Part shown: one piece after another, positions 35,140 through 47,046 of the stretch | Numbering within the stretch: the stretch's first letter is position 1 | Layout of the letters: every line of letters starts with the position of its first letter | Assembly (NCBI GenBank): GCA_029204225.1 | Contig: CM055105.1 | Span: 51,177,680 to 51,241,679, forward strand | DNA from: Diphasiastrum complanatum | Lineage: Eukaryota; Streptophyta; Lycopodiopsida; Lycopodiales; Lycopodiaceae | Direction: 5' to 3' | Length of the DNA: 64,000 nucleotides | The notes under the pieces: model-generated | Told to the model about the DNA's origin: nothing | The model's input: only the letters and a program-made list of their open reading frames with translations | Databases searched by the model: none | Translations under genes and position numbers: made by a program

Positions 35140-38100
35140 CTCCCTCTTCAACATTGGATGCTAGTTTCAACATAGTCTTTGAGCACATTCCAAGATTAGA
35201 TCTATGCATTAAATATAGGTCCTTTCCCAATGGTTTGGTGAAGATATCATCCACACACTCCTTTGAAGAGACATGTTGAAGCTCCACCTCTTTGGCAATG
35301 ACTTGATCTCTCACAAAATGGTGAGCAATCTCAATGTGCTTGCTCCTTGCATGAAAAACAGGATTGCTTGCCAAGCTTTGGGCTGAAAGGTTATCACAAA
35401 GTATGATTGGAGTCTTCTCTGGTTCCAGCAAGTGAAGATCCAATAACATCCTCTTGATCCAAAGAATCTCCTTGGTGCATGTTGTTAATGCCTTGTACTC
35501 GGCTTCGGTGGAAGATAGAGAGATAGTTGGTTGCTTCTTTGATAGCCATGAGACCACTCCATCTCCAAGATAGATTGCAAAGGCACTTGTTGACTTCCTA
35601 TCCATTTGATCACCTGCAAAATCTGAATCTAAAAATCCACAAAGGTTAGGTGTAGTACCTCCATACAAGATGCCAAAATCTCTAGATCCCGAGATGTATC
35701 TAAGTACTCTCTTTCCTAGCTTCCAATGAGCCTCACTAGGATCTTGCATAAATTGACTTAGTTTACCAACCACAAAGCTTAGATCAGGCCTTGTGATGGT
35801 TAACCATATAAGAGATCCTATTAGCTTTCTATAGAGAGTAATGTCCTTGAAGGATCTTTCATTACTTCTTGTAGTTAGCTTTACATTTGATTCCATAGGA
35901 GTAGAAACAACTTTACAATCTTCCATATGAAACCTTTTTAGAATAGAGTTAACATACTTTTCTTGACATATGAATGTAGATTTAGAAGTTCTAATAATCT
36001 CTATTCCTAAGATATAATGAAGTTTACCAAGATCTTGAATTTCAAACTCTCTTTTGAGTGCCATCTTGATTTCATCTATATCTAGATTGTTACCACCACT
36101 TAAGATAATGTCATCAACATAGATCAAAAGTAAAGTGATATCATTTTCATTCAATCTAAAGTAGAGAGAATGATCATACTCACTCATAACAAAGTTTTGA
36201 GAAAGTAAGAAGGAATTGAGCTTAGCATACCAACTCCTTGGTGCTTGCTTTAGCCCATACAAACTCTTTTGGAGATAGCACACATGATTAGGCTCATCAT
36301 GTGAAACATAGCCCTCGGGTTGCTCCATGTAAATATCTTCTTCAAGATCACCATTCAAGAAGGCATTAGTAACATCCATTTGCCACATATCCCAATCATA
36401 AAGAGTTGCAAGAGAGATTAGGATTCGAATAGTTACCATCTTTGCCACGGGTGCAAAGGTCTCATCATAGTCAATACCATATTCTTGAGCATACCCCTTT
36501 GCCACCAACCTTGCCTTGTACTTGTTGATTGATCCATCTTGATTTGTCTTGATCTTGAAGATCCACTTACAACCAATTGCCTTCTTGTCCTTTGGAAGCT
36601 TTACCAACCTCCATGTGTTGCTTTTGATGAGTGCTTGATGCTCATGATCCATGGCTTGGATCCATTCCTTCTTTTGAATTGCTTCACCTACACAAGTTGG
36701 TTCATCAAAAGAGGTAAGAAAAGCAAAGTTAGAGTTGTCCACCACTTGCTTTCCTTTTTCATCATAGGTTAGCCTTGATGGCTTAGCCCTTTGCCTTTGA
36801 GTCTTCCTTGAAGTTTGCTTTGGAGTGGCATCTCCATCTTCATCCAAGACATCTTGCACATCATGATGATTAGTAGGCACATCAACATCAACATCAACAA
36901 CATTGGAAACATTCTCTTCATGAAAGATGACATCCCTACTTATGACAACTTTCTTTGTAGAAGGAATGTACACTTTGTAAGCCTTGCTTACTTCACTATA
37001 GCCAACAAACACACCCTTCTTTGATGAAGGATCTTCTTTAGTTCTATCATCAAGTGTGATATTGACAAAACATGTACATCCAAAGATCCTACAATGCTTG
37101 ACACTCGGCCTTCTACCATAAAGAACCTCATGAGGAGTTTTACCATCCAAGGAAGCACTTGTCCATCTATTACATAGATAGTTAGCACATGCTAAAGCTT
37201 CCCCCCAAAAAGACTTAGCAAGATTAGCATGTAGTCTCATTGCCTTGGCACATTCACAAAGGGTTCTATTCTTCCTCTCGGCCACTCCATTCTGTTGTGG
37301 AGTCCTAGGACTAGACATCTCCCTCTTAATCCCATGTGCTATACAAAAGTCTTTGAACCTATTTGAGGTGTATTCCCCTCCATTATCAGATCTTAAGCAT
37401 TTGATCTTTGTATTGAATTGGTTTTCCATTTCATTCTTGAACTTGACAAATGCAGCAAACACTTCATCCTTACTTTTAAGAAGATAGATCCAAGTATACC
37501 TACTAAAGTCATCAATGAAAGTTGCATACATCTTTGCCCCACCATTGCTAGTTGTACTAGAAGAATGAATATCAGAATGCACAAGTTGAAAAGCTTCTTT
37601 AGATCTAGAAGTAGATCTAGAATAAGCAAGTCTATGAGATTTGGACAAGGCACAATGTTCACAAACACTATTGTTTGCAACAAGACTTTTAGGGAGACCA
37701 AGAACAAGCTCTTTCTTTGCCATTACCTCCAAAGATTTGAAGTTGGGATGGCCCAACCTCTTGTGCCAAACTTCTTGGTTTGTCAATTGCTCCCTAGCCA
37801 TACATCCTTCATGATTAGAGATCACACATGCATCAAGCTTGAAAAGTTTACCATGCCTCCTACCTTGAGCAATCAAGGATCCACATTTACTTATCAAACA
37901 TGCATCTCCAATGAACTCCACATCAAGTCCTTTGTCAATCATTTGACTTACACTAAGCAAATTCTTAGTGATTGAAGGAATGTACAAAACATTTTCAAGA
38001 TTTGCTTTCCTATTTGTTGAAAGGGAAATAGGAATAGTGCCTATGCCTTTGATGTCACATTGACCATCATTTGCAGTGTAGATGATGTTACCTTCTCCCT

Positions 38101-39088
38101 CATAAGACAATAAGGATGTAAAGTATTCCTTATGTCTTGTCATGTGAGATGAGGCTCCACTATCAATCCACCAAGGATCATTATCATCTATGTTGGCTAA
38201 CAAACTTGAAGTCATAACAAGTGATTCACATGTGTTATGTTCTTCCTCATCTATTGTAAGATTTCCTTGCCTCTCTCCTTGCTCTCTTTTCTTCTTATAA
38301 CATTCATTTGCAAAATGACCTTTTATCCCACAATAAAAGCACTTGAACTTTGACTTATTGTTCTTAGTAGAAGAGGAAGAGGAAGAGTGATCATCATGAT
38401 CAAAGTTACCACCTTTGGACCATTTCCCTTTGCCTTTACCTTTGCCCTTGAATTTGCCTTTTGTGAAGAAAGCCTCTTCACCTCCACCTTGCAAGGATGC
38501 ACCATCAAGCTTTGATTGCAACCTATGTTCTTCAGCCAATAAGATTTCTTGCAAGTCAACCACACTTGGCAAGACTCTTTGAATGGCAAAACTTTGCACA
38601 AGGTTAGCATGTTCATTTAGCAAACCATTCAACATAACTTGGACTATTTCACCATCTTTTATGTTCTCATCAATGCATGCTAAATCATCACTTAGGGACT
38701 TAACTCTCAAGATAAATGCATGAGCACTTTCACCCTCTCTTTGCCTACTAGAAAATATTTGTCTCCTTAGGGTCAATACCCTAGATGTGGACTTTGATTC
38801 AAAGAGCTTCTTTAAGGCATTCCATGCCTCACTTGCACTTTGACACTTTCCAACTTCCTTGAGAAGTTCATTTGTAACATTCATTTTAATGATATGAAGA
38901 GCCCTTTTGGCCTTCTTATCAAACCTTTGTTGCTCTTGAAGTGTGAGAGGTCTCTCTTCAATTTCTGCAACTATGTCCATGAGTTCATTCAACTCAAGTA
39001 AGGACTCCATCCTCACTTTCCAAGTAGAGTAGTTTGATGAACTCAACCTTTCACTAGACTCTAGCATGATCCCACCATTGGAAGCCAT
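35135..39088 (-). CDS. Copia gag-pol polyprotein, element B (1317 aa)
   Basis: One open frame with every copia domain in order: Gag (start MASNGGIMLESSERLSSSNY), CCHC knuckle CFYCGIKGHFANEC near residue 249, protease WWIDSGASSHMT near 306, integrase zinc-binding region EVWHKRLGHPNFKSLEVM near 437, integrase core with HSD, DNGGEY and NGVAERKN near 505-604, RT with NAFLNGDLEEDIYMEQPEG near 907 and YVDD near 990, RNase H with DSDFAGD near 1150 and HARSKHIEI near 1246. The stop lies in the first bases of the 3' LTR. It differs from A at four residues that I can see: FLDSDFAG for FSDSDFAG, TSAFAIY for TSVFAIY, SLASNP for SLARNP, and CVDDIF for CVADIF. It encodes everything needed for copying and integration; CVDDIF departs from the usual CVADIF. 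Confidence 0.97.
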   Translation of the reverse strand: MASNGGIMLESSERLSSSNYSTWKVRMESLLELNELMDIVAEIEERPLTLQEQQRFDKKAKRALHIIKMNVTNELLKEVGKCQSASEAWNALKKLFESKSTSRVLTLRRQIFSSRQREGESAHAFILRVKSLSDDLACIDENIKDGEIVQVMLNGLLNEHANLVQSFAIQRVLPSVVDLQEILLAEEHRLQSKLDGASLQGGGEEAFFTKGKFKGKGKGKGKWSKGGNFDHDDHSSSSSSTKNNKSKFKCFYCGIKGHFANECYKKKREQGERQGNLTIDEEEHNTCESLVMTSSLLANIDDNDPWWIDSGASSHMTRHKEYFTSLLSYEGEGNIIYTANDGQCDIKGIGTIPISLSTNRKANLENVLYIPSITKNLLSVSQMIDKGLDVEFIGDACLISKCGSLIAQGRRHGKLFKLDACVISNHEGCMAREQLTNQEVWHKRLGHPNFKSLEVMAKKELVLGLPKSLVANNSVCEHCALSKSHRLAYSRSTSRSKEAFQLVHSDIHSSSTTSNGGAKMYATFIDDFSRYTWIYLLKSKDEVFAAFVKFKNEMENQFNTKIKCLRSDNGGEYTSNRFKDFCIAHGIKREMSSPRTPQQNGVAERKNRTLCECAKAMRLHANLAKSFWGEALACANYLCNRWTSASLDGKTPHEVLYGRRPSVKHCRIFGCTCFVNITLDDRTKEDPSSKKGVFVGYSEVSKAYKVYIPSTKKVVISRDVIFHEENVSNVVDVDVDVPTNHHDVQDVLDEDGDATPKQTSRKTQRQRAKPSRLTYDEKGKQVVDNSNFAFLTSFDEPTCVGEAIQKKEWIQAMDHEHQALIKSNTWRLVKLPKDKKAIGCKWIFKIKTNQDGSINKYKARLVAKGYAQEYGIDYDETFAPVAKMVTIRILISLATLYDWDMWQMDVTNAFLNGDLEEDIYMEQPEGYVSHDEPNHVCYLQKSLYGLKQAPRSWYAKLNSFLLSQNFVMSEYDHSLYFRLNENDITLLLIYVDDIILSGGNNLDIDEIKMALKREFEIQDLGKLHYILGIEIIRTSKSTFICQEKYVNSILKRFHMEDCKVVSTPMESNVKLTTRSNERSFKDITLYRKLIGSLIWLTITRPDLSFVVGKLSQFMQDPSEAHWKLGKRVLRYISGSRDFGILYGGTTPNLCGFLDSDFAGDQMDRKSTSAFAIYLGDGVVSWLSKKQPTISLSSTEAEYKALTTCTKEILWIKRMLLDLHLLEPEKTPIILCDNLSAQSLASNPVFHARSKHIEIAHHFVRDQVIAKEVELQHVSSKECVDDIFTKPLGKDLYLMHRSNLGMCSKTMLKLASNVEEGV

Positions 39089-40260
39089 GATTCTAATGTT
39101 TCTTCAACTTTTAGGTTCTGTCCTAAAGCACTTAGCACTCACTTTTCTCTCAACAAATGATAGATAAAGAGATCTATGAAGATTTAGGACCCTAAAACAC
39201 TTCTATCTTGAACCTAGATGGTTTCCAAGCATAGAAAGGAAGATTGAAACACATGCAACACTTTGCACACACTAAGAATGGATTACAAAATCAAACCAAC
39301 CTGAACACACTCTTGCTTAAGCTCTCAAAATTTCCAGCAAGTGACCAAATCAAGTTATGGTGTGAAGAGTTACTTGCATTCTTAGAAAATACCCAAAACT
39401 AGGATGCCAAGATTACCTAGTAATGAACAAACTTGATCAACATATGATCAACACACTAAGATATTGATTCAACCTGTAAAACCACATGTAAACCACACTT
39501 CTAAACGTTTATAAACTCCAGCAAGTGATAAATACAAGATTTAGAGGTGAATGAATGAGCACACTTAGTGAATCACAAGACTAGCTTCACTATCTTGTCA
39601 AATCTTGGTGTTTAGATGTAGATCTAAGATCACTTCACATGAGAATGTTCCTCAACCTGTTAAGAGCCTGAAAACACACTTGCATAATGGTTAACACCTT
39701 CCAGCAAATGCTCCAATCAAATTACATAAGGAGAGTTACTTACATGCTCAACAAAGTACACCAAAATTTATGCCAAAATTGATGACAATCTTTACAATAT
39801 GCTCTTCACAATGGAGCTTACAATATGTTCACCCAAAAAAGGGGATCTTTCATCCAAATGGGAGCTTTGCTCAGCCTTTAGGAAAATTACAACTCACTCA
39901 AAAGAGCATTTGTCATCCACTTAAGGAGAAGTTTCATCCACTTAAGGAGAGTGTTCATCCAAGAATGGAGATTGTCAACAATAGGATTGAAAAGAACATT
40001 GTTAGTATTGAATATGCACAAGCCTCACAATCACAAATGATTAGGTGTTATGATCTGATCCAAAATAGTTTCTTTTCAGCCTCTGATCTTCAATAGACCT
40101 GAAATATGCTTTTGATCCACAAGTTCAACTCACAAAACAAAGGTTAGTAAGATTTGATCAACAAAGCAATGCAAAATCATGCTAGAACTTGATCAAACAT
40201 CCAAATATCACCAAAAATGGAATACTTACTGTAAATAGAAGCCAACCAGCTCTGATACCA
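39089..40260 (-). other. Leader and primer-binding site of element B
   Basis: TGGTATCAGAGC at 40260-40249 (minus). The long leader (about 1.17 kb) holds three imperfect repeats of about 184 bp around the phrase CTTGCTGGA, the same as in A. Confidence 0.85.
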
Positions 40261-40915
40261 TGTGAGAAATACAGATCCTAAGTGGATCTAAACTCCAAGA
40301 TCATTGGCTTGAATGCTTGCACTCCAAACTACATAAGCTAGGAATTGGCAACACATTCTATGCTACCTAGAATGCAAAGAACTTGATCAAAAAGCATTTA
40401 TCACAAATGGAAACTTCCATAAACATCAAGTGCGGCCCAAAATAGCATTATACAGTCCATAATACATCAGCCTACCACTTTTGGAAAGCACCTAAGATCA
40501 TACACAATAGCTTGAAGACAATACACACAACAATGCTCTCAATGGAGGAAGAAACAATGACAATGATCTATTGATCTCAATGAAGCATACAAAAGGTTTC
40601 TCCAACCTGTTCTCCACGACTTCCCTACTATTTATGGATGAGGAAGATGACTCTCTCTCCTCTCTCTAGAAGGTACTTGACCCTAGATATTCCCTATATA
40701 GGAAAAATAGCTAAAAATGGCTTATATGACCAAAATACATCAAAATGGTCTCATTTTGAAGGGTATGAAGTTTGACACTTCATCATACTGAAAAAATACA
40801 GTAAATAAAAACATTGTGGCCTGGTTCACACGTGTGAAACTCCAGAACCAAAACTATTTACAATTTTAGCCAATTTAGGCCTCAAACTAGCTAGGAAATG
40901 TTGACAATTTTCACA
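40261..40915 (-). repeat. 5' LTR of element B (655 bp)
   Basis: Next to the primer-binding site; CACACGTGTG at 40827-40836. The outer flank is CTTTG, the reverse complement of CAAAG. Confidence 0.95.
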
Positions 40916-42290
40916 CTTTGATCCTTGACCATGAATGCACCTTCGTCCACTTCGACGTGGGGAGATGACGAAACTATGTTTGCTTGTTGATCAGGTTGCT
41001 TGGCTGCGTTCTTCGCTTAGAGAATTTGGCAATCCTTGATCTCATAGTTATTGCGCTTGCAATACCTAAGAACGCATAGAGAATTTGGCAATCCTTGATC
41101 TTATAGTTATTGCGCTTGCAATACCTACAAAACATCTTCTTCTTTGATTGTAAATCTGATAATTGTGTTTGACTTTGAGTCTGTTTCTTATTCATTGTAG
41201 CCTTCTTGGAGCTTTTCTGCTTTTGTCGCTTAGAGCCATTGTTGACATATAGAGCCTGAGAGGAGGAAGTAGATGGAGTGTCTTGAATTCTTCTATTATC
41301 TTCTTGCGGCAACAAAGTGATAACTCTAGTAAGAGTTAAATCTAAGTGTGTCGTTATGATCATCACCTAGTTCTCATATGTAGAGGGCAAGCTTGAAAGC
41401 AATGTCATAATTGCGTCTTGATCGTCTATGACTGATCCGACAACGACCATCTGTTGCAAGAGATTCTTAAACTGGTTAATGTGACTTTGAAGAGTCACCA
41501 GTAGACATTTTGAATGTGAAGAATTTTCTTCCTAGATGTAACTAGTAGTTACGTCCCTCACGTCATATAGTGAGTTCAAAATGTCTCAAACATCTCTTGA
41601 TGTTTTAGTTTTAGTTATGTGTCCAATTTGTGTATTTGATATATTGAGGATAATAAGCACAAAAGCTTTACCGTTCTTCAATTTTCACTTTGAGTCGTCG
41701 TCTTCAGGTTTTACTTCTATACCTGTAGCAACATCCCATAATTGTTGGCGATTAGCAAGGTCTTCATCTTAAATTTCCACAAATGATAATTGGATCCATT
41801 CAGCTTGTCTGCGATAAGACCAGCTTTACTTTGAGAATCCATTTGGAACTTAGTCTGTCAATTGTATCGATGACGCTAAGATGTAGTAATGCCAACAATA
41901 GGAAATCAATTCTCTGATACTGAAAGGGTAAAAAGGACTGAAGAGTATGATTATCAATTTGATATCGTGAAAGATATCAAGTATTAGAGATTTTGGTCTG
42001 ATACCATATAGGTGAGATAAAAAAGTAGTGAAATTGCTCTGATACCATGTTGAAAAGTCGTGTGTAGAAGATAGGTCTATCTCGAAAAAAAATGAATGAA
42101 AATAATCTGAGTATCTAGAAAGAAAACTTTGTGTGCATGGCGGAATAAACTATTTTTCTCTTTCACAATGCATGACTACACCTATCAATTTCAAACAAGA
42201 TGATAGTGATAGAAATCATGTTTGATCTTATAGTAACTAGCTTTAGAATCGTCAGTACTACAGTGACTAGGTAGCCAAACAATTAAGCAT
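40916..42290 (-). pseudogene. 5' half of copia element C: LTR end, primer site, gag
   Basis: Minus strand: LTR end (42290-42048) matching 56260-56390 closely (shared TAGTTACTATAAGATCAAA), primer-binding site TGGTATCAGAGC (42047-42036), Gag from 42842-type start at 41842 (MDSQSKAGLIADKLNGSNYH), and CCHC knuckle (CRYCKRNNYKIKDC near 41130). Gag ends with GAFMVKDQ at the element edge 40916. Several frameshifts are present. The protease half, in continuing frame, is at 52823 on the plus strand. Confidence 0.82.
41015..41132 (-). repeat. 59-bp tandem duplication inside the C zinc knuckle
   Basis: Two copies offset by 59 bases share GAGAATTTGGCAATCCTTGA and the following TTGCGCTTGCAATACCTA. 59 is not a multiple of three, so the duplication shifts the Gag frame. 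Confidence 0.85.
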
Positions 42291-44608
42291 TCTATCACCA
42301 TATCCAAGATAGAGCTTCTTTGAGATCTCCTCCAAGATGAATTGAAGAGTTTTGATTCTTCCTTGCACCTTTGCACTTGATTTCTTCCATGTTGAGTGAA
42401 GATGCATGAACTTGAAGCTTTCTCCTCCTTGATCTTGATGCTTCTCTTTGAAGGAAATCGGATGTCTCCATGTCGTGTGAAAATCACATTGATCAAGATC
42501 ACAAAGCATGTACTTGCTACTATTACCAAGATTTATCATGCTAAAATGACTAGTACACAAACCATCAAAAGTAAGCATGATTTTCCTAATCTTGTAATTA
42601 CAAGTGATCTTGAACTTCATGAGGCTACATACTTGCTTATGGATATAAGTTTCCTTCAAGGATGTTTCACTAGTTCTCATAAGAAGCTTACAATTTCCTC
42701 TCCAAAGGAAAAAACACATTTTTCAAAACAATGAGTGATTACCTCACTCTTGCTCTTCCAAAATCCGAGAGCACTCATTTGATCAAATAACCAATTTACT
42801 CTTAATTGGTCCATAACAATTTTCAAATCACTAAGACATAAAAACTTGTTCTCAAATGAGTCATTACACATCTTATCTTGAACTTCCTTCTTGATGAAGC
42901 CCTCAAGTTGCGTCATGTAGTTCTCACAGCATACCTCGGCTTGCCTCATGTAGATATCATAGCAAAATGGTTCATCAAGCATTGAAGTAAGAAAAGAGTT
43001 GAAAGTGAATGGTTGAGAATCCTCCCCTTGATTACCTTTGCCAAGATAAGTGAACCTTGAAGGCTCAGCCCTAGTCTTTGTGGATCTTCTTGGAGCACTT
43101 GATCTTTGAGGTGGATCCTCAAGATCTCCATCACTTTGTTGCTCCTCCTCAATCCTTGCAAGATCATTGACACCAAGGTTGTTGATTTCACTTTTATTCA
43201 CACAAGATACTAGATGAATCCAAGCATCTCTTGTATAAACATCTAAGAATGTTTCATGCATCTTATCATCACTACTTGGTACATGAGAAAAAGAGTGTAC
43301 ATTTGAATGAATGATTTTCTCTTTTGCCATAACAATTTTAGCATCCAACTTACACAAAATACCTTGTTTAACACCATTTGCTATTCAAATATCATTCTTC
43401 ATGATGGAACAAACTCCATGCTTGAAGTGAACATCTAAACCATCATCCATTAGTTGTCCAACACTAAGCAAGCTCTTGGTAATTAATGGTACAAAAAGGA
43501 CATTGTCTAGATCCATCCTTTTGCTAGATCCTAGACTTAATGAGATGGTACCAATACCATCTATCTTACATTCTTGATCATTTGCTAAAGAAACAAATTT
43601 ATTAGCACCATTGAAAGAGTGTAAGGTTGAGAATGTGTCCTTTTGGAAAGTGATGTGGAAGCTAGTCCCACTATCAATCCACCAAGTGTCCTTTGAGTGG
43701 CTTTTGCTTGTTGGAGTGGATGTAGATGCCATCAAAGATGAGATCTCCTAATCTTCATACTCTTCATATGCAAGGTTCCCTTGTTTGTCCTCCTCTTTTT
43801 CTCTTAGCCTCTTGTAGCATTCGGATGCATAATGCCCCTTCTTTCCACAAAAGAAGCATTTTTGCTTTGACTCGTCCTTTGAGCTTGATGCATCATCCTC
43901 TTCTTTGGCCTCTTTGGGATGCTTCTTCTTTCCATTGGTCTTCTTTTTGCCCTTGAATGAGAAATTGGATTTGTCATCTCCATCCTACAAAGACAATGAG
44001 CTCATTCTTGCCTTGGTGTGGAGCATCATAAACTCTTCAGCCACTAATACACTGTGAAGTTTTTCTATAGTTGGCAAAGTGTCTTGGATGGCAAAACTTT
44101 GGACCAAATTTGCAAAGTCATCTCCTAGACCATTAAGAACAATTTGTACATGCTCTCCATCATGAATCTTCTCTCTAATGGAAGCCAACTCCCTATTTAG
44201 AGACCTGATTCTAAGTACATAATCTTGACATGCACTCTCTCACTTCTCCTCATGCTTTGCAAAATCTGATCTCTAAGCCTGAGTACTCTTGAAGTGTTAC
44301 TATTCATATATTGATTTTAAAGCCTCTTTATCACTTTTACATGATGATACTTCCCTCAAAAGATCATTGCTTACATTTATTTTAACACAATGAAGTGATA
44401 GCCTAGATCTCTTTTTGTATCTCACTAATTCTTGTGCACCTAGAGGTTCATCTTCATCCTCGATCAGAAACTCATAAAGGTCTTGGAGCACCAAAAGTGA
44501 CTCCATCCCAACCTTCCAAGTAGCATAATTTGTAGAATTCAATCTCTCACTAGCTTCTAGAAGGTATGCTCCAGTAGATCTCATCTTACTAGTGACTTCT
44601 ACAAACAA
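42291..44608 (-). pseudogene. Copia element D: gag, protease and RT-replacing module
   Basis: Gag starts near 44584 (MRSTGAYLLEASERLNSTNY), with a knuckle CFFCGKKGHYASEC near 43840 and protease WWIDSGTSFHITF near 43680. The integrase core is absent: after KLDAKIVMAKEKII the frame goes to a short remnant (TFLDVYTRDAWIHL) and the pre-RT linker (RRSTKTRAEPSRFTYLG). The stretch 42960-42291 then matches element H' and has no RT motif. D is cut at 42291 by the C LTR remnant. Frameshifts and a stop are present. Confidence 0.75.
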
Positions 44609-45239
44609 GAAATAGATTTGATTGACTTGAAACTCACAAAGGTCTCACACTTGTAGTGTTTCACTCAAATTTGATTTCTAATCCAACAAATGGACTTATA
44701 ATCACAGTTCTATCACTCCCTCAAAAACTGGAATGAAGATAATATGAAGTTTCAAACAAATCTTGCCAAGAAATGGATTTGATTGTCTCTAGAAACTCAC
44801 CAAGGTCTCTCTCTTGTAGTATTTCACTCAAATTCGATTTATAATCCAACAAATGGACTTACAATTTCAGTTCTAGCACTCCCTCACAAAGTTGAGATGA
44901 TGTGAAATCTACTTACAATCAAATCTTGCCAATTTTGGCTATTTTTGGACAATAACATGACTAAATATCACTCACACTTTTTAATGTACTTTCAAGACCT
45001 ATAAAACAAGTTTAGAGGACCTGATTTAGTTAATTAGATCTCATGACCCTATGTCAAATCTAATCAATGGCACTCAATTTTGGTAGCTTATTCTAAGATT
45101 GAATTTCTTTGGAAAAAAGAATACCATGCATTAAATGCAGGTTCAGAGGGGCGAGTTTCCATGGTAAGTATTCTCTCTCCAAAGAGAGAATATTTTTCTT
45201 AGGTTTCTCATGTAGCCTATATTAAGCTATTGACCCCCT
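44609..45239 (-). repeat. Leader of element D with about 160-bp tandem duplication
   Basis: 44620-44780 and 44785-44945 are diverged direct repeats sharing phrases such as AATCCAACAAATGGACTTA and CTCACCAAGGTCTC/CTCACAAAGGTCTC. No primer-binding site was found. 44946-45239 may be D LTR; it contains CTCTCTCCAAAGAGAGAA, a small hairpin. Confidence 0.55.
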
Positions 45240-46391
45240 ATTCTTGCATTATAGCAGTCAGCAGACAACATGCAAGTGCTCCTATGTCCAATTATAGGTC
45301 TGGGCCCTCATATGATTATTAATTATCTATACAGGCCAAGCCCAGAGTGACGAGGCATAAGCATTAACCATATACACTGGAGTGACCGACTATTCATGTT
45401 AGGAATTACTCCGAATCCCACAACCTGGACATGGACGTAACATTCTTTCTCCCTTAAACTAGTTCTGTCCTCAGAACGAGTAATTAGGGAAGATCCAATA
45501 TGTATGCTTTTAACACTTTTCCATGAATCATTATCCTCAATTTGACCAACCAACCTAAGCAAGCACTCAAAGATAGAACAATTTCTTAATTGTTTATCTT
45601 TGATTTTGAGTATTCTTTCAAGGTCCAAAAGTACATTGTGCAATAAGTCCTCCAAATGATCAAAATCTTCAATACATCTAACTGTCATCATCATATAAAC
45701 TAAATTTACATGATACACAGGATGAGCAGTCGACCAAACCTGAAGATTAATTTCAAAAACTAACAAATCAATTATTAATTTTTACTTTTACCTTGGAAAT
45801 CAATCCTTAGTCTAACTTCAACATCAAATAAGTACTTAGAGATGGAATAATTCTCAAATTATATATCTCTGTATTGAAGCACTATATCGACCTTTAGAAG
45901 TATGCTAAGAGATAAATTTTTCTATTGGGCCTAGTTCTCTCCAATCTACTAACATCACCTTCATGTAACCTCAATTTACATAAATCTCTAGGTGAAAAGT
46001 CACCTTTCATTAGAAATCAATGTTCAAAAGTTAAAGATCCAAACAATTATAGTCCAAGACTATCCACAATTTCTTGTAGACCTATCATAAATGCTTCTTG
46101 GTCCAAAAACACTTAGAAATTTTTTAGAAACTAAGGTACAAAAACTCATCCCACCAAAATCTCTTAGGAGATCCATCCAGATAAAAATGACTTGAACTTA
46201 GTCATGAGTATCCCAGATACTCTCTTGAGCTAATCACTCTTATTCCTAGAAACATATGCGAGACTTCAATCTTGATAGATATGTCTATCTCCTAATTAAC
46301 CGAAGATTAGGCTGAAAACTGTACACAAGCATTCATTAACTACAATCTATAGTAGAATTTCATCTTCTAAAATAAGCAAAGTCCTCATAAG
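45240..46391 (-). pseudogene. Ty3/gypsy pol 3' remnant and flank
   Basis: The minus frame 45766-45323 reads HPVYHVNLVYM, then LERILKIKDKQLRN, LLRLVGQIEDNDSW and GSSLITRSEDRTSLREKE. This resembles the end of gypsy integrase with a chromodomain-like segment and the start of the 3' untranslated part. The rest to 46391 is AT-rich and unassigned. Confidence 0.5.
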
Positions 46392-47046
46392 TGTGAAAAT
46401 TGTCAACATTTCCTAGCTAGTTTGAGGCCTAAATTGGCTAAAATTGTAAATAGTTTTGGTTCTGGAGTTTCACACGTGTGAACCAGGCCACAATGTTTTT
46501 ATTTACTGTATTTTTTCAGTATGATGAAGTGTCAAACTTCATACCCTTCAAAATGAGACCATTTTGATGTATTTTGGTCATATAAGCCATTTTTAGCTAT
46601 TTTTCCTATATAGGGAATATCTAGGGTCAAGTACCTTCTAGAGAGAGGAGAGAGAGTCATCTTCCTCATCCATAAATAGTAGGGAAGTCGTGGAGAACAG
46701 GTTGGAGAAACCTTTTGTATGCTTCATTGAGATCAATAGATCATTGTCATTGTTTCTTCCTCCATTGAGAGCATTGTTGTGTGTATTGTCTTCAAGCTAT
46801 TGTGTATGATCTTAGGTGCTTTCCAAAAGTGGTAGGCTGATGTATTATGGACTGTATAATGCTATTTTGGGCCGCACTTGATGTTTATGGAAGTTTCCAT
46901 TTGTGATAAATGCTTTTTGATCAAGTTCTTTGCATTCTAGGTAGCATAGAATGTGTTGCCAATTCCTAGCTTATGTAGTTTGGAGTGCAAGCATTCAAGC
47001 CAATGATCTTGGAGTTTAGATCCACTTAGGATCTGTATTTTTCACA
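46392..47046 (+). repeat. 5' LTR of element A (655 bp)
   Basis: Ends TGTGAAAATTG and ATTTTTCACA; CACACGTGTG at 46471-46480; a TATATAG box at 46607-46613 is a probable promoter element. Confidence 0.95.

Larger units (their letters stand above)
34485..40915 (-). mobile_element. Intact copia element B (6431 bp)
   Basis: LTRs of 655 bp (34485-35139, 40261-40915), primer-binding site (40260-40249), leader and a single uninterrupted gag-pol ORF. It is an inverted, almost identical copy of element A. Flanking 5-mers CTTAT (left) and CTTTG (right) do not match each other, but CTTAT matches the reverse complement of A's left flank ATAAG. Confidence 0.95.

Noticed and set aside
37418-37975. 185-codon antisense ORF inside B gag-pol, mirrored at 49332-49889
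   Set aside because: It is a shadow of the coding frame, with identical copies explained by recent duplication.
39770-40096. 108-codon ORF antisense to the B leader, repeated at 47211-47537 in A
   Set aside because: It is conserved only because A and B are recent copies; it runs against the element and overlaps leader repeats.
40974-41366. 130-codon ORF as an independent small gene
   Set aside because: It is the zinc-knuckle part of element C Gag, extended by the frame shift from the 59-bp duplication.
46471-46480. CACACGTGTG read as a parS-like site, since bacterial parS contains CACGTG
   Set aside because: The match is only the CACGTG core, which is the common plant G-box, and the sites sit in LTRs far from the ParB-like gene.
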